From Thiohalorhabdus sp. Cl-TMA (GTDB taxonomy: Bacteria; Pseudomonadota; Gammaproteobacteria; Thiohalorhabdales; Thiohalorhabdaceae), in assembly GCF_041821045.1 (NCBI RefSeq), contig NZ_JBGUAW010000007.1, positions 62,001 through 126,000 on the forward strand: a stretch of 64,000 nt of DNA, given 5' to 3'. Position 1 is the stretch's first letter. The number at the start of each line of letters is the position of its first letter. Made by a program: the position numbers and the translations under genes. The notes under the pieces are model-generated. The model was not told the origin of the DNA and ran no database searches. It worked only from the letters and a program-made list of their open reading frames with translations. Below are positions 29,136 to 37,865 of this stretch, piece after piece.

Positions 29136-29992
29136 ACGTCCGCGGCGCGCTCCGTCTCCCCCACCACCCGCACCGGGAAGGGCTCGGAGACCGCCCCCGC
29201 GTAGAGGCTACGGTGCGGGAAGGGGATCTCGATGCCCGCCTCGTCGAAGGCGGCCTTGATCTCCGGCTGGATGGAGCTCTTCAGCTCCAGGTAATGCTCA
29301 CGGGCGGCCCAGACCGAGAACTGCAGATCCATCCCCGACTCGCCGAAGCCCAGGAAGAGGAACAGGGGCTTGGGCTCCTCCAGGCACAGCGGGTTGCGCG
29401 CCGCCGCACCCTCCAGCACCGCGCGCACCCGGCCCACGTCCTCCTTGTAGGCCACCCGCAGCAGCACGTCCAGGCGCCGGATGGGGAACTGGGTGAGGTT
29501 GGTCACCTCGGACTTGATCATGGTCTCGTTGGGAATGCGCACAAAGAGGTTGTCGAAGGTGCGCAGCTTCACGGACAAAAGATCCACGGCCAGCACCTCG
29601 CCGGTGTAGCCTCCCACCTGGATGATGTCCCCCACCACGAAGGGCTGCTCCCCGATCAGGAACAGGCCGCTGATGATATTGGAGGCGGAGGTCTGGGAGG
29701 CAAAGCCCACGGCCACGGTCAGGATGCCGGCGGCGCCCAGCAGCACACCGAGCTCGAAGCCCAGCTCGCGCAGCGCGGACACCACCGTCAAGCCCGCCAC
29801 CATGTAGAAGATAGCGCGGCGGATGACCATGGCGCGCTGGGCATTGGCGTAGCGCGCCGAGGCGCGGACCACGGCCACGCTGGCCAATTTGGCCAGGAGG
29901 AAGCCCACGCCCAGGATCAGGAGCGCGCGAACCACCGTCCAGACCCGGTCGTCGACCAGCCACGCCCCCAGGCCGTTTCCCAGCGATTCCAT
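29132..29992 (-). CDS. mscS: MscS-family mechanosensitive channel
   Basis: 286 residues. Three N-terminal TM helices, with TM3 (GAAGILTVAVGFASQTSASNIISG) carrying the glycine/alanine pore pattern, followed by the MscS beta domain (PFVVGDIIQVGGYTGEVLAVDLLSVKLRTFDN and RIPNETMIKSEVTNLT) and the C-terminal alpha/beta domain. Opens under membrane tension to release solutes on hypo-osmotic shock. Last gene of a three-gene minus-strand operon with the DUF599 and unknown envelope genes; GGGAGG ribosome site. Confidence 0.92.
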   Translation of the reverse strand: MESLGNGLGAWLVDDRVWTVVRALLILGVGFLLAKLASVAVVRASARYANAQRAMVIRRAIFYMVAGLTVVSALRELGFELGVLLGAAGILTVAVGFASQTSASNIISGLFLIGEQPFVVGDIIQVGGYTGEVLAVDLLSVKLRTFDNLFVRIPNETMIKSEVTNLTQFPIRRLDVLLRVAYKEDVGRVRAVLEGAAARNPLCLEEPKPLFLFLGFGESGMDLQFSVWAAREHYLELKSSIQPEIKAAFDEAGIEIPFPHRSLYAGAVSEPFPVRVVGETERAADV

Positions 29993-30018
29993 GGTTCACC
30001 AGCCTCCCGGTCTGTCTC

Positions 30019-30660
30019 TCAGGGACGATCCTGGCGAGCCAGCGCCAGCAGCACCACCACCGCACCACCCAGCAGCAGCTCCGGGCCGAACACCCAAAGC
30101 GCCAGGGGCACGGCCAGATAATAGGCCCGCATGCCCAGGGTGTAGTGTACACCGCCCTGGTTCAGGCCCCTCGCCACCGTTTCCGGGGTCACCCGGGGAT
30201 CCCGTCCAGCCGGCAGGGCCAGCTGGTAGGCGGCGTGGTTGTAATAGCGGATGGCCAGGGCGAAGTTGAAAAAGGCGAACAGGAACACCCCCGCCACCGC
30301 CATGAGCTTGATCAGGGTAAAGCGGGCATCCGCCCCTTCCAGGAAGGTGAGCAGGCGGGAGACCTCCAGGGCGCGGGCGCTGGTGGCGGCAATGCTCAGG
30401 ATGCCGAGGGCGATCAGCATGGCGGTGGAGGCCAGAAAGGTGGCGGCCATGGTCCAGTTGCGGAGCGTTTGGACCGCCAGGATGTCCCGGCGCTCCGCCA
30501 TCACCAGCTCCACCCATACGTCCCGGACGCGGCGGGCCACGCCGAGCGCGGTGGTCTCCGGGGCGGCGCGCATCCGGTGGAGCAGACGGAGATGGTAGCC
30601 CGCCAACAGGAGGAAGGCCAGGATGGGCAGGCCCGCCTCCAGGAGCACGTGGATACGCAT
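30019..30660 (-). CDS. DUF599-family membrane protein
   Basis: 213 residues with four predicted TM helices (about 8-25, 72-92, 115-135, 180-205). The DUF599 signature region is AVQTLRNWTMAATFLASTAML and the later RYYNHAAYQL segment. Function unknown for the family. It lies between the unknown gene (two bases away) and mscS (26 bases), so the three are probably co-transcribed. Confidence 0.8.
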   Translation of the reverse strand: MRIHVLLEAGLPILAFLLLAGYHLRLLHRMRAAPETTALGVARRVRDVWVELVMAERRDILAVQTLRNWTMAATFLASTAMLIALGILSIAATSARALEVSRLLTFLEGADARFTLIKLMAVAGVFLFAFFNFALAIRYYNHAAYQLALPAGRDPRVTPETVARGLNQGGVHYTLGMRAYYLAVPLALWVFGPELLLGGAVVVLLALARQDRP

Positions 30661-30662
30661 TC

Positions 30663-31478
30663 CTAGCCGATCAGGGAGCTGAGCGCCCGGACCAGCCGAT
30701 TACGCTCCGGGCGGCTGCGGGGCTCGTGCAGTGGCTTCGCCCGCCGGGCCTCGGCGGGCTTCGCTTTCTCCATGACCACCGCCGCGGAGTCGGAATCGGG
30801 CCCCAGGGTAAGGGTCACATTCTCCGTCCACAGCCGGCCGTCGCCGCCCTCATACAGCGTCAGGTTGGGCACCGGCAGGTTGAGCCGCTCCATGGGCATG
30901 GGGGTCCGGGTCTCGTTGCGCAGCCGCACCCTGGTTATCGCCCAGTGCGGAGTGGGGGGCAGCCCGTCCGGATCCAGCCGGGCCTGGGTGCGGGCGGCAT
31001 AGGCCAGCTCCCCCTCGCGGGTGGTGGGCCCGAACCAGGTATCGGAAGGCCGGGATACCGGCATCTCCCGCAGAAGACGGCGCTCCTCGCCCGTTTCCAG
31101 CCGCACCCAAAGCGGGCTGCTAACGTAGAGACACACCTCCGCTCCGGCGAGGATGAACAGGGGACTGTCCGGCCGGGCCACCACCGAGCGGTCCGCCAGG
31201 TAGGGCGTCAGCACCACGGTCTCTGCCGTCTTCCCCACCACATACCGCAGGCGCTGCTCCTCCGGGACCCCCGGCCCACTCGGGGCCGGTACGGAAACGG
31301 CCGCCGGCCGATCCTCGGCTCCGGAGCCCGGCAGATCCACCAGGGTCCACTCGGACGGCAGGCGCCGGAGCCAGAGATCGAGCGGACCGACCGCCCAGTG
31401 TCCCCATTCCCCCAGGGCGAGCTGGAAGCGCCCCCACCAGGAGGCTGCCGTTTCCTCCACTGCTACTGGCGACTCCAC
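30663..31478 (-). CDS. hypothetical protein co-encoded with DUF599 and MscS
   Basis: 271 residues from a GTG at 31478 with GGGAGGG nine bases upstream. No signal peptide or TM helix. The middle looks beta-rich (RLRYVVGKTAETVVLTPYLADRSVV; SPLWVRLETGE) and the C-terminus is basic. I do not recognise a family; a cytoplasmic partner of the channel or DUF599 protein is possible from position alone. Confidence 0.7.
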   Translation of the reverse strand: MESPVAVEETAASWWGRFQLALGEWGHWAVGPLDLWLRRLPSEWTLVDLPGSGAEDRPAAVSVPAPSGPGVPEEQRLRYVVGKTAETVVLTPYLADRSVVARPDSPLFILAGAEVCLYVSSPLWVRLETGEERRLLREMPVSRPSDTWFGPTTREGELAYAARTQARLDPDGLPPTPHWAITRVRLRNETRTPMPMERLNLPVPNLTLYEGGDGRLWTENVTLTLGPDSDSAAVVMEKAKPAEARRAKPLHEPRSRPERNRLVRALSSLIG

Positions 31479-31595
31479 CCGGCGGACCCTCCCGTCCTCG
31501 CGCTTGATGGGGTTCTCCCGTACTACCGCCCCACCAACCTAACGAAGTCCCCGAGCCGGGGGAAGCCCGCAAGCCTTTTTTCAGAGGAGCGAACA

Positions 31596-32033
31596 TCACC
31601 GCCGCACCGGAATCCAGGGGCCGTCCTCCCCGACCTGACGGACGGAGCCAGGCTTCCGTAGCTCAGCCGTCTCCGTCCGGATGTCCGATGAAGCGGGCAG
31701 ACGGGTCCCGAACAGGTATCCCTGCCCCGCCACGCAGCCCTTGGCCTGGACCCGCTCCTCCTGATTCGGCTCCTCGACCCCTTCGGCGTTGGAGCGCAGA
31801 TCCAGCATGGAGGACCTCCGCAGGAGGGTGTCGGTAATGGTCCGGCTCGGGGCGTTCCAGGACAGATCCTGGATGAAGGGCTTGTCCACCTTCCGCGTCT
31901 AAACCGGAAGCTGCTTGAGGTTGATTCGCGAGGAATGGCCGGTCCCGAAATCGTCCACGGCGAACTGGACGCGCCGGGCGTTCAGGGCCGCCTGAAGGAT
32001 CCAGGCACCCAGCTGGAGGTTGGGATACCCCAT
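31596..32033 (-). pseudogene. decayed EAL (c-di-GMP phosphodiesterase) fragment
   Basis: On the minus strand, LGAWILQAA is followed directly by VQFAVDDFGTGHSSRINLKQLPV, then an in-frame TAG (31899-31901), then KVDKPFIQDL, SNAEGVEE and VQAKGCVAGQGYLFGTRLP. These are the DDFGTGYSS, KIDxxF, AEGVE and QGYLF landmarks of EAL domains in the right order, in one frame apart from the stop. The EAL motif itself and the 50 or so residues before DDFG are deleted. No start or ribosome site. It lies next to an intact GGDEF gene on the other strand. Confidence 0.8.
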
Positions 32034-32198
32034 TGACGGGAGAGACAGAGCCCCGGCCACGGGACCGAGGCGGGCAATTGACCGGCGCACCGCAAGGGGA
32101 GCATGGTTGCCGACACCGGCCGCATTCCCATGCGGCGTTCCACGACACGGCATGCGGCGGTTCCGGAAGGAACCGTTCGGAATCATAAAGGGCAGAAC

Positions 32199-33206
32199 AT
32201 GGAAGGCCCCGCCACCCCGTCCAACGAAACGGAGCGGCAAGCCTGCGTTACCGCGCTCGGACTCACAAGCCCGGAGGTGGAGGAGAGCTTCGACCGTATC
32301 ACGAGGCTGCTGGCCCAGGTCCTGGAGGTACCCATCACGGCGTTTTCGCTGATCGACGGGGACCGGCAGTTCTTCAAATCCTGCACGGGCCTGAACATCC
32401 AGGAGACCCCGCGCCAGGTTTCCTTCTGCGGGCATACCATCCTCCAGGACGACATCCTGGTCATCGAGGATGCGACGCAGCACTCCGGCTTCCGGGACAA
32501 CCCCCTCGTCCAGGAGGCGCCCCATATCGGCTTCTACGCCGGTATCCCGGTCCGGTCCCCGGAGGGGCACAAGGTCGGCAGCCTCTGCGCCATCGACAAC
32601 CGGGCCCGGGCGTTCACCGAATCCATGAAGCAGTTCATCATCGATCTGCGGACCCTCCTGGAGAACGAGCTCCTGCTCCGTTCCGAGGCCATTCGTGACC
32701 ATCTCACCGGCTTGTACAACCGACGCCACTTCGATGCCGTCCTCGACCAGGAATGGCGCCGCGCCTTGCGCCTGGAGGGCCACATCGGCCTGGTGCTGGC
32801 CGACATCGATTACTTCAAGAGCTACAACGACCGCTACGGCCATCACCAGGGTGATGCCTGCCTGCAGCGCGTGGCGCGGGCCCTGCGGTCGCAGTGCCGG
32901 AGGGCGGGGGATGTGGTCTTCCGGCTGGGCGGAGAGGAATTCGCCATCCTGATACCCGACAGCTCGGAATACGGTACCCGGGACCTGGGGGAGCGCGCCA
33001 AGCGGGCCGTGAAGGAGCTGAACCTCCCCCACCAGGGCGCCCCGCTCGCACAGGTCACCTTGAGCGCAGGGGCGGTTACGGCGAAGTCGGCGCAAGTGCC
33101 CTCGGCAACGCCCAAGCAGTTCTCCCGCAAGGCGGATTCCCTGCTCTACGAGGCGAAGGCCCGTGGCCGGGACCTAATGGTCGCCGATTTCCTGACGGAA
33201 GAGTAA
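32199..33206 (+). CDS. GAF-GGDEF diguanylate cyclase
   Basis: 335 residues from the ATG at 32199 (AAAGGG upstream; the frame is open further upstream without support). A GAF domain spans residues 15-160 (ITAFSLIDGDRQFFKSC, VSFCGHTI, GFYAGIPVRSPEGHKVGSLCAID). The GGDEF domain spans residues 170-330 with the active-site motif RLGGEEFAIL and metal Asp in LADIDYFKSYND. Makes c-di-GMP in response to a cytoplasmic ligand. No RxxD inhibitory site is visible at the usual position. Convergent with the PAS kinase gene. Confidence 0.9.
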   Translation: MEGPATPSNETERQACVTALGLTSPEVEESFDRITRLLAQVLEVPITAFSLIDGDRQFFKSCTGLNIQETPRQVSFCGHTILQDDILVIEDATQHSGFRDNPLVQEAPHIGFYAGIPVRSPEGHKVGSLCAIDNRARAFTESMKQFIIDLRTLLENELLLRSEAIRDHLTGLYNRRHFDAVLDQEWRRALRLEGHIGLVLADIDYFKSYNDRYGHHQGDACLQRVARALRSQCRRAGDVVFRLGGEEFAILIPDSSEYGTRDLGERAKRAVKELNLPHQGAPLAQVTLSAGAVTAKSAQVPSATPKQFSRKADSLLYEAKARGRDLMVADFLTEE

Positions 33207-33222
33207 CCGGTTCGCAAGCGGC

Positions 33223-35100
33223 TTATTCCGTCTGCAGGGGAAGCCGGATCCGGAAGGTGGCCCCTTCCCCGGAGGCATTGCGCCTCGCCTCCAGCCGGCC
33301 GCCATGGCCCTCGAGTATGGAATAGGCTACCCAGAGCCCTAGCCCGATGCCCCCCTTCTTGGTGGTGAAGAAGGGCCGCACCAGGGCATCCGTGTCCATC
33401 TCATCGGGGAGGCCCGGGCCCTCGTCCACCACCTCCACCACCACCTGGCTCCCTTCCCGGCGGGAGTTGAGGAAAACCGGACTCGGATTCGCGGGGGCGC
33501 TTTCCAGATTCGCCTCGCGGGCGTTATGGATCAGGTTGTGGAGGACCTCCTGGAGCTGGAGCCAATCGCCGACCACGGGCGGCAGGTCCTCCGCCAACCG
33601 CAGGCGGACGGGTATCTGACCGGTGGTGGTGGAATCCTTCAGGAACGGCGGCAGCCGGCGGATCAGGTCGTTCAGATCCAGGGCGCGGAAATCGGGCCCC
33701 TCCCCCTTCAGGAACTTCCGGACGTGGACGACGATGTCGCTGGCCTTGCGGGTCTCCTCGCTGATGTTCTCCAGCAGCCCCCGCATGTGCGCGGATTCCG
33801 GGCACTCCCGCGCGATCAGTTGGTTTCCGGCGGCGGCATAATTGGTCAGCGAGGCCAGGGGCTGATTGAGCTGATGCGCCAGCAGGGAAGCCAGCCCCTC
33901 CATGGATATCAGCCGGCTGATGCTGCGGAGCTGCTCGGCATACTGGCGCCTCTTCTCCTCGGACAGATTCTGCACGGACTGATCGATGCCCACGATGGAG
34001 AACCGGCCCACCCCGCCGAGCTTGTCGTAATGGGCCACCACCGTGACCAGGAACGGCACTTCCCGGCCCACCTTATCCAACAGGGCGCTCTCCCCCACCC
34101 AGTACCCTTCCCGGGCGGCGGCGGGCAATGCCTCCTCCCGCATGACCTGGAAGGCCCACTCCGGGTGGGTTCCGCGCACCGTGACATTGGTGGACTGGTC
34201 CGCACCCAGCAGGTCCTTGGCGTAACGGTTGTGGTAGAGGAACTCCAGGTGGTCGTCGCACATGCCGATCAGGCCGGGGAAGGACTCGAGGACCTGCATG
34301 AGCTGATCGGCGAACTCCTCGCTCTGCTTGAGCCGGGTGAGATCGGTGATGAAGACGATGGAGGCCACCGGGCTTCCCTGCCCCTCGTAGCAGGTAGTGG
34401 CGTTGGCCAGCACCGGCACCCGGCGGCCGTCACGGGCCACGAAACGGACCTCGTAGAGGCGGCTGCCCTTTTCCCCGCGCCGCTCGGCCTCGCGCCAGAA
34501 GGTCCCCTGGTCATTCAGGTCCAGCCAGGAATCCGGCCGCTCCCCGAGCAGCTCGCATCGGGGCCGGTCCAGCATCCGGCACAGGGCCTCGTTGACCTCC
34601 AGCGCCTCCAGGGACTCGAAGTCCACCAGGAGGAAGCCCTCGGTTGAATAGTGGAAGATGTGCTGGAGCAGCCGCCACGCACCCACTCCGATCCACTGCT
34701 GGTAGCCCGGCTCCCAGGAACCGGCCGCCGAGATCTCCCGGACGAGCACGTGCAGCCAGGTACGGCCCGCCAGACCCAGCACCATGCCCCGCAGCTGCAG
34801 CGTCCCGCCCCCGCCTTCTTGCGCGTCACCGCGGGACAGGTGCAGGGAGTCGCTCTGCCGTGCCTCTACGCGGTCCAGAAACGCCGCAACCTTCCCCTCC
34901 GAGCCGGGGAACAGCTTCGGGAACGGCATTTCCCGGAAATCCGCGCCGTTGAATCCGGAGAAGCCCCGGGCAGCGGGGTTGGCGTAATGGACGGCGCGGG
35001 TCTGCGGATCGAGCACCAGACGCGGAAGGGAGCCGTCCCAGAAGAGCTGCTCGAACAGGCGCGTCTCGGGAGCAGGCTCTGAATTCGGGGTCGCGTGCAT
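33223..35100 (-). CDS. multi-PAS sensor histidine kinase (FixL-like)
   Basis: 625 residues from the ATG at 35100 (AGGAGGG site). Three PAS-like segments (about 15-110, 130-245 and 255-375) are followed by the His box LLAHQLNQPLASLTNY (about residue 415) and an ATPase domain with HNLIHNAREANLE, DEGPGLP and GGIGLGLWVAYS. No TM helix, so cytoplasmic. Closely similar in its His box to the first kinase (12909-15092). No regulator is adjacent, so it is an orphan by position; the FixJ-like regulator at 37866-38543 is the obvious candidate partner. Confidence 0.9.
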   Translation of the reverse strand: MHATPNSEPAPETRLFEQLFWDGSLPRLVLDPQTRAVHYANPAARGFSGFNGADFREMPFPKLFPGSEGKVAAFLDRVEARQSDSLHLSRGDAQEGGGGTLQLRGMVLGLAGRTWLHVLVREISAAGSWEPGYQQWIGVGAWRLLQHIFHYSTEGFLLVDFESLEALEVNEALCRMLDRPRCELLGERPDSWLDLNDQGTFWREAERRGEKGSRLYEVRFVARDGRRVPVLANATTCYEGQGSPVASIVFITDLTRLKQSEEFADQLMQVLESFPGLIGMCDDHLEFLYHNRYAKDLLGADQSTNVTVRGTHPEWAFQVMREEALPAAAREGYWVGESALLDKVGREVPFLVTVVAHYDKLGGVGRFSIVGIDQSVQNLSEEKRRQYAEQLRSISRLISMEGLASLLAHQLNQPLASLTNYAAAGNQLIARECPESAHMRGLLENISEETRKASDIVVHVRKFLKGEGPDFRALDLNDLIRRLPPFLKDSTTTGQIPVRLRLAEDLPPVVGDWLQLQEVLHNLIHNAREANLESAPANPSPVFLNSRREGSQVVVEVVDEGPGLPDEMDTDALVRPFFTTKKGGIGLGLWVAYSILEGHGGRLEARRNASGEGATFRIRLPLQTE

Positions 35101-35301
35101 GGCTGCCCTCCTGAGGCGGGGATGGCGGATGCCCGCGCATTCCCGGAGCCGGGCGGGTCGCACTTCGAGACATGAGCGCCTTGGAATCGATTCGGACGGC
35201 CGGGCGCTGGCAGCGGCCTCGTTCCAGATATAGCACGGAGCGCTCGTACCTGTATGCAGACCTTTTGCCGGACAGCGCTGGCGGGGCTGTGAAGCACCAC
35301 G

Positions 35302-35328
35302 AAAAAAGCCGGGGCGCAGGGCCCCGGC
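35302..35328 (-). terminator. terminator of the double-propeller gene
   Basis: GCCGGGG/CCCCGGC stem (35308-35314 and 35322-35328) with a seven-base loop, followed on the minus strand by TTTTTT. Thirty bases after the stop of the dehydrogenase-like gene. Confidence 0.85.
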
Positions 35329-35357
35329 CTCTGTTTCGCGCCGCTGTGGGCTGGGGA

Positions 35358-37301
35358 TCAGGGCACGGGCACGTAGTCCAGCGCCCCGCCCTTCATGTCC
35401 GGCACCAGCAGGTGGCGGCCGTCGGCGCTGATGCCGATATCGGCCGCGGCCTTGTACGCATCGGACAGGAGCTTGGGCGTTGCCGTGGGGCTGCTCAGCA
35501 GGAACAGGCGACCATTGCCCCAGTCACTGACGTACAGGTTGCCACGGGCGTCCCGGACCAGGCCGTCGGCGGCGCCGAGCCCCCGGTTCAGCCCGGTAAG
35601 CTCGCCGCTGGCCAGATCCAGGCGGATCAGCCGGCCGGATCCGAAATCGGCCACGAGCAGATGCTTCAGCCCGTCCATGAGCAGGCCGTTCGGCCGGACG
35701 CCGGCCTCCAGGGTCGCGCTGCCGATCACCTCCGTTACGCCGCCGTCCGGCGCGATGCGGTAGACCCCGGCGTGGCCGCCGTCCTCGGTCCCGCTGTCGG
35801 AGACGTAGACGTTGCCGCCGCCGTCGATCTCCACGTCATTGAGGAAAGTGGGGGTGCCCGGGAAGGCATCGGCCGCCGCCAGCACCTCGGTGGACCCGTC
35901 CAGCCCCACCTTGACCACGCGGGTCTTGTCAGCCACGTAGAGGCTGCCGTTCCAGAGGTCCAGGCCCTTGGGATCGTTCAGCCCCTCGGCGAGCACGCTC
36001 TTGCCGCCGTCCGGGGCAATGGCGCGGATGCGGCCGTCGCCGTCCTTGTTGAAGCCGCCCACCTCGGAAACGAACACCCGGCCGTCGGGATGCGCCACCG
36101 CCGACTCCGGCGCGGCGAGGCCCTTCACCATGGCCTTTCCGGTCCGGGTGCTCCCGGCACCGGAGGCCGCGCCGCCGGTCCGCTCGCCGTAGCTGATGCG
36201 GTATATCACCCCGGCGTAGTCATCCGAGACCAGCAGGGAGCCGTCCGGGAGCTGGAGGGTATCCACGGGCCGACCCCAGGCCTCGCCGTTCTGCAGCCAG
36301 CCGTCCACGAAGACCTCCTTGCCGGCAGCGCTCCCGGAATCGTCGAAGCGCACCCGCATGAGCCGGTAGCCGATGGGGGAGGAACGGTTCCAGGAACCGT
36401 GCTGCGCCACGATGGCGTCCCCGCGGTAGGCCGCCGGGAACATGCCTCCCGTATAGAAGTCAAGGCCAAGATTGGCCGTATGGGCACGGAAGGTCTCCAC
36501 CGGGTAGGTCACCTGCTGCGGCGGCTGCTTGTCCGCCCACTGCTTCTGCCGGTCCTTGCCGCCCGCATAGTAGGGGAAGCCGAAGTGCATTCCCGCCTCG
36601 GGCGCCGCGTTGAGCTCCCCGGCGGGGCGCTCGTCGCCCATCATGTCCACGCCGTTGTCGGTGAAGTACAGCGTGCCGCTGCCGGGCTGGAAATCCATGC
36701 CGACGGAATTGCGGATTCCCTCGGCATAGACCTCCACGTCGGAGCCATCCGGGTCCATGCGGATGATGCTCGCCTCTATGTCCTGCGGATCGCAGATGTT
36801 GCACGGCGCGCCCACGGTGACGTAGAGCTTGCCGTCGGGCCCGAGCTCCAGGTAGCGCCAGCCGTGATGGGCCTTGTCCGGCAGCCCCGTGAAGACCTCC
36901 TGCCGCATCTTCTCGAAGGGCATGTTCAGGTCGAAGCCGACACCGCCCACCCGCGTGATGCGGTGCTGCTCCGCCACGTACAGATTGCCCTCGTGCATGG
37001 CCACGCCGTTGCCGACCTTGAGGTCGTCCATCAGCGTCAGCACGCGGTCGGCGCTGCGGTCCTTGTCCTTGTCCACCACGGCGTACAGCTTCTTGCCGCG
37101 GGTACCCACGAATACCGTGCCCGTGGACTGGCCGAGCGCCATGGAGCGGGCGCCCGGAACCTCCGCGTAGATTTCCACGTGAAAGCCGTCCGGCAGGTTC
37201 AGTTTCTCCAGGTTCTCCTCCATGGCCGGGCTGGCGGCGGAGGCTGAGCCCGCCGCCAGGAGCAGCAGGAGCCCGGTAATTATTTTTCGGTAATGACGCA
37301 T
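35358..37301 (-). CDS. secreted PQQ-type sorbosone dehydrogenase-like and SMP-30/NHL double propeller
   Basis: 647 residues with a Sec signal peptide (LLLLLAAGSASA). The N-terminal half (about 30-370) resembles the glucose/sorbosone dehydrogenase propeller that binds PQQ (LPDGFHVEIYAEVPGARSMAL, YVTVGAPCNICDP, RNSVGMDFQPGSGTLYFTDNG, AQHGSWNRSSPIGYR, GRPVDTLQLPDGSLLVSDD). The C-terminal half (about 390-645) is a run of NHL/SMP-30-like repeats with ending pattern NLYVSDWGNGR. Periplasmic sugar or polyol oxidation is inferred; PQQ use is not proved and no pqq genes lie nearby. ATG at 37301. Confidence 0.82.
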   Translation of the reverse strand: MRHYRKIITGLLLLLAAGSASAASPAMEENLEKLNLPDGFHVEIYAEVPGARSMALGQSTGTVFVGTRGKKLYAVVDKDKDRSADRVLTLMDDLKVGNGVAMHEGNLYVAEQHRITRVGGVGFDLNMPFEKMRQEVFTGLPDKAHHGWRYLELGPDGKLYVTVGAPCNICDPQDIEASIIRMDPDGSDVEVYAEGIRNSVGMDFQPGSGTLYFTDNGVDMMGDERPAGELNAAPEAGMHFGFPYYAGGKDRQKQWADKQPPQQVTYPVETFRAHTANLGLDFYTGGMFPAAYRGDAIVAQHGSWNRSSPIGYRLMRVRFDDSGSAAGKEVFVDGWLQNGEAWGRPVDTLQLPDGSLLVSDDYAGVIYRISYGERTGGAASGAGSTRTGKAMVKGLAAPESAVAHPDGRVFVSEVGGFNKDGDGRIRAIAPDGGKSVLAEGLNDPKGLDLWNGSLYVADKTRVVKVGLDGSTEVLAAADAFPGTPTFLNDVEIDGGGNVYVSDSGTEDGGHAGVYRIAPDGGVTEVIGSATLEAGVRPNGLLMDGLKHLLVADFGSGRLIRLDLASGELTGLNRGLGAADGLVRDARGNLYVSDWGNGRLFLLSSPTATPKLLSDAYKAAADIGISADGRHLLVPDMKGGALDYVPVP

Positions 37302-37392
37302 TGGTTGTTCCTGTTGGGTGCGGGCTGGTCCGTCCGGCGCGGGCCATCGACCAGCCGGTGGAAGCTCGCGATACTGTGCCCCAGCAGGTAAT

Positions 37393-37409
37393 ATTGATCC
37401 AATATCAAT
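37393..37409. promoter_or_regulatory. inverted repeat ATTGAT-N5-ATCAAT
   Basis: Six-base arms around CCAAT, in the gap between the double-propeller gene (minus) and a LysR-type remnant (plus), about 100 bases upstream of the former. It resembles an FNR/Crp-type site (TTGAT-ATCAA) but the spacer is five bases, not four. A LysR-type operator is also plausible. Confidence 0.4.
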
Positions 37410-37472
37410 TCCGGATTTCGTGATGCACTGGAAGTATCTATCCCGGGTTCAGCTGGGCGAGCTGGAGGCCGC

Positions 37473-37664
37473 GGCATAACCGGCACGGTGCGCATCGGCT
37501 TCTCGGAGGCGGCCATGTCCAGTTTCCTGCCGCTGCTGCTCCGGGCGGTAAAACGCGCCTGCACCGGCTGCAGCCTGGAGGTCGCCGAGGGGGTACGTAC
37601 CCGGCGCTTCGATGCGGGGTTCGCACTGGCTCGGCCCCGGGCCACGGAGCTGGACGTGGAGTAG
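37473..37664 (+). pseudogene. LysR-type regulator remnant (effector domain only)
   Basis: A short frame reads GTVRIGFSEAAMSSFLPLLLR, then SLEVAEG and RRFDAGFALARP, ending at a TAG. This is the start of the LysR substrate-binding domain (LRIG, LLP, LExxEG, LDxGL pattern). There is no room upstream for the helix-turn-helix in the same frame, and the rest of the effector domain is missing. LysR regulators are commonly divergent from their target; here it faces the double-propeller dehydrogenase, suggesting it once controlled that gene. Confidence 0.65.
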
Positions 37665-37865
37665 CGAGCCCGGCGGATGGCCTATCGAAATCCCGGGCTT
37701 TCCAATTTGCGACTGCGGCTCCCGGCCAACTTGCCGGCCTTCGGCAAGACCGACGATGGGGGCAGGGCACAGGCAGGAGCTGGGGGGACGCAGGGACAGG
37801 GCGCCCGCGGGATCTCCCTCACTGTGGGCCATGGGGAGATTGCGGCGGTCCCACTCCGGAGAAGC

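Noticed and set aside
35172-37247. Long plus-strand frame opposite the double-propeller gene
   Set aside because: Antisense to a gene with clear domains and signal peptide; no motif of its own.
37393-37409. FNR binding site before the double-propeller gene
   Set aside because: The arms fit TTGAT/ATCAA but the spacer is five rather than four bases, so it was recorded as an unspecified inverted repeat.
37423-37476. Helix-turn-helix start of the LysR remnant (MHWKYL)
   Set aside because: The few residues resemble some LysR N-termini, but they are out of frame with the effector piece and too short to support.
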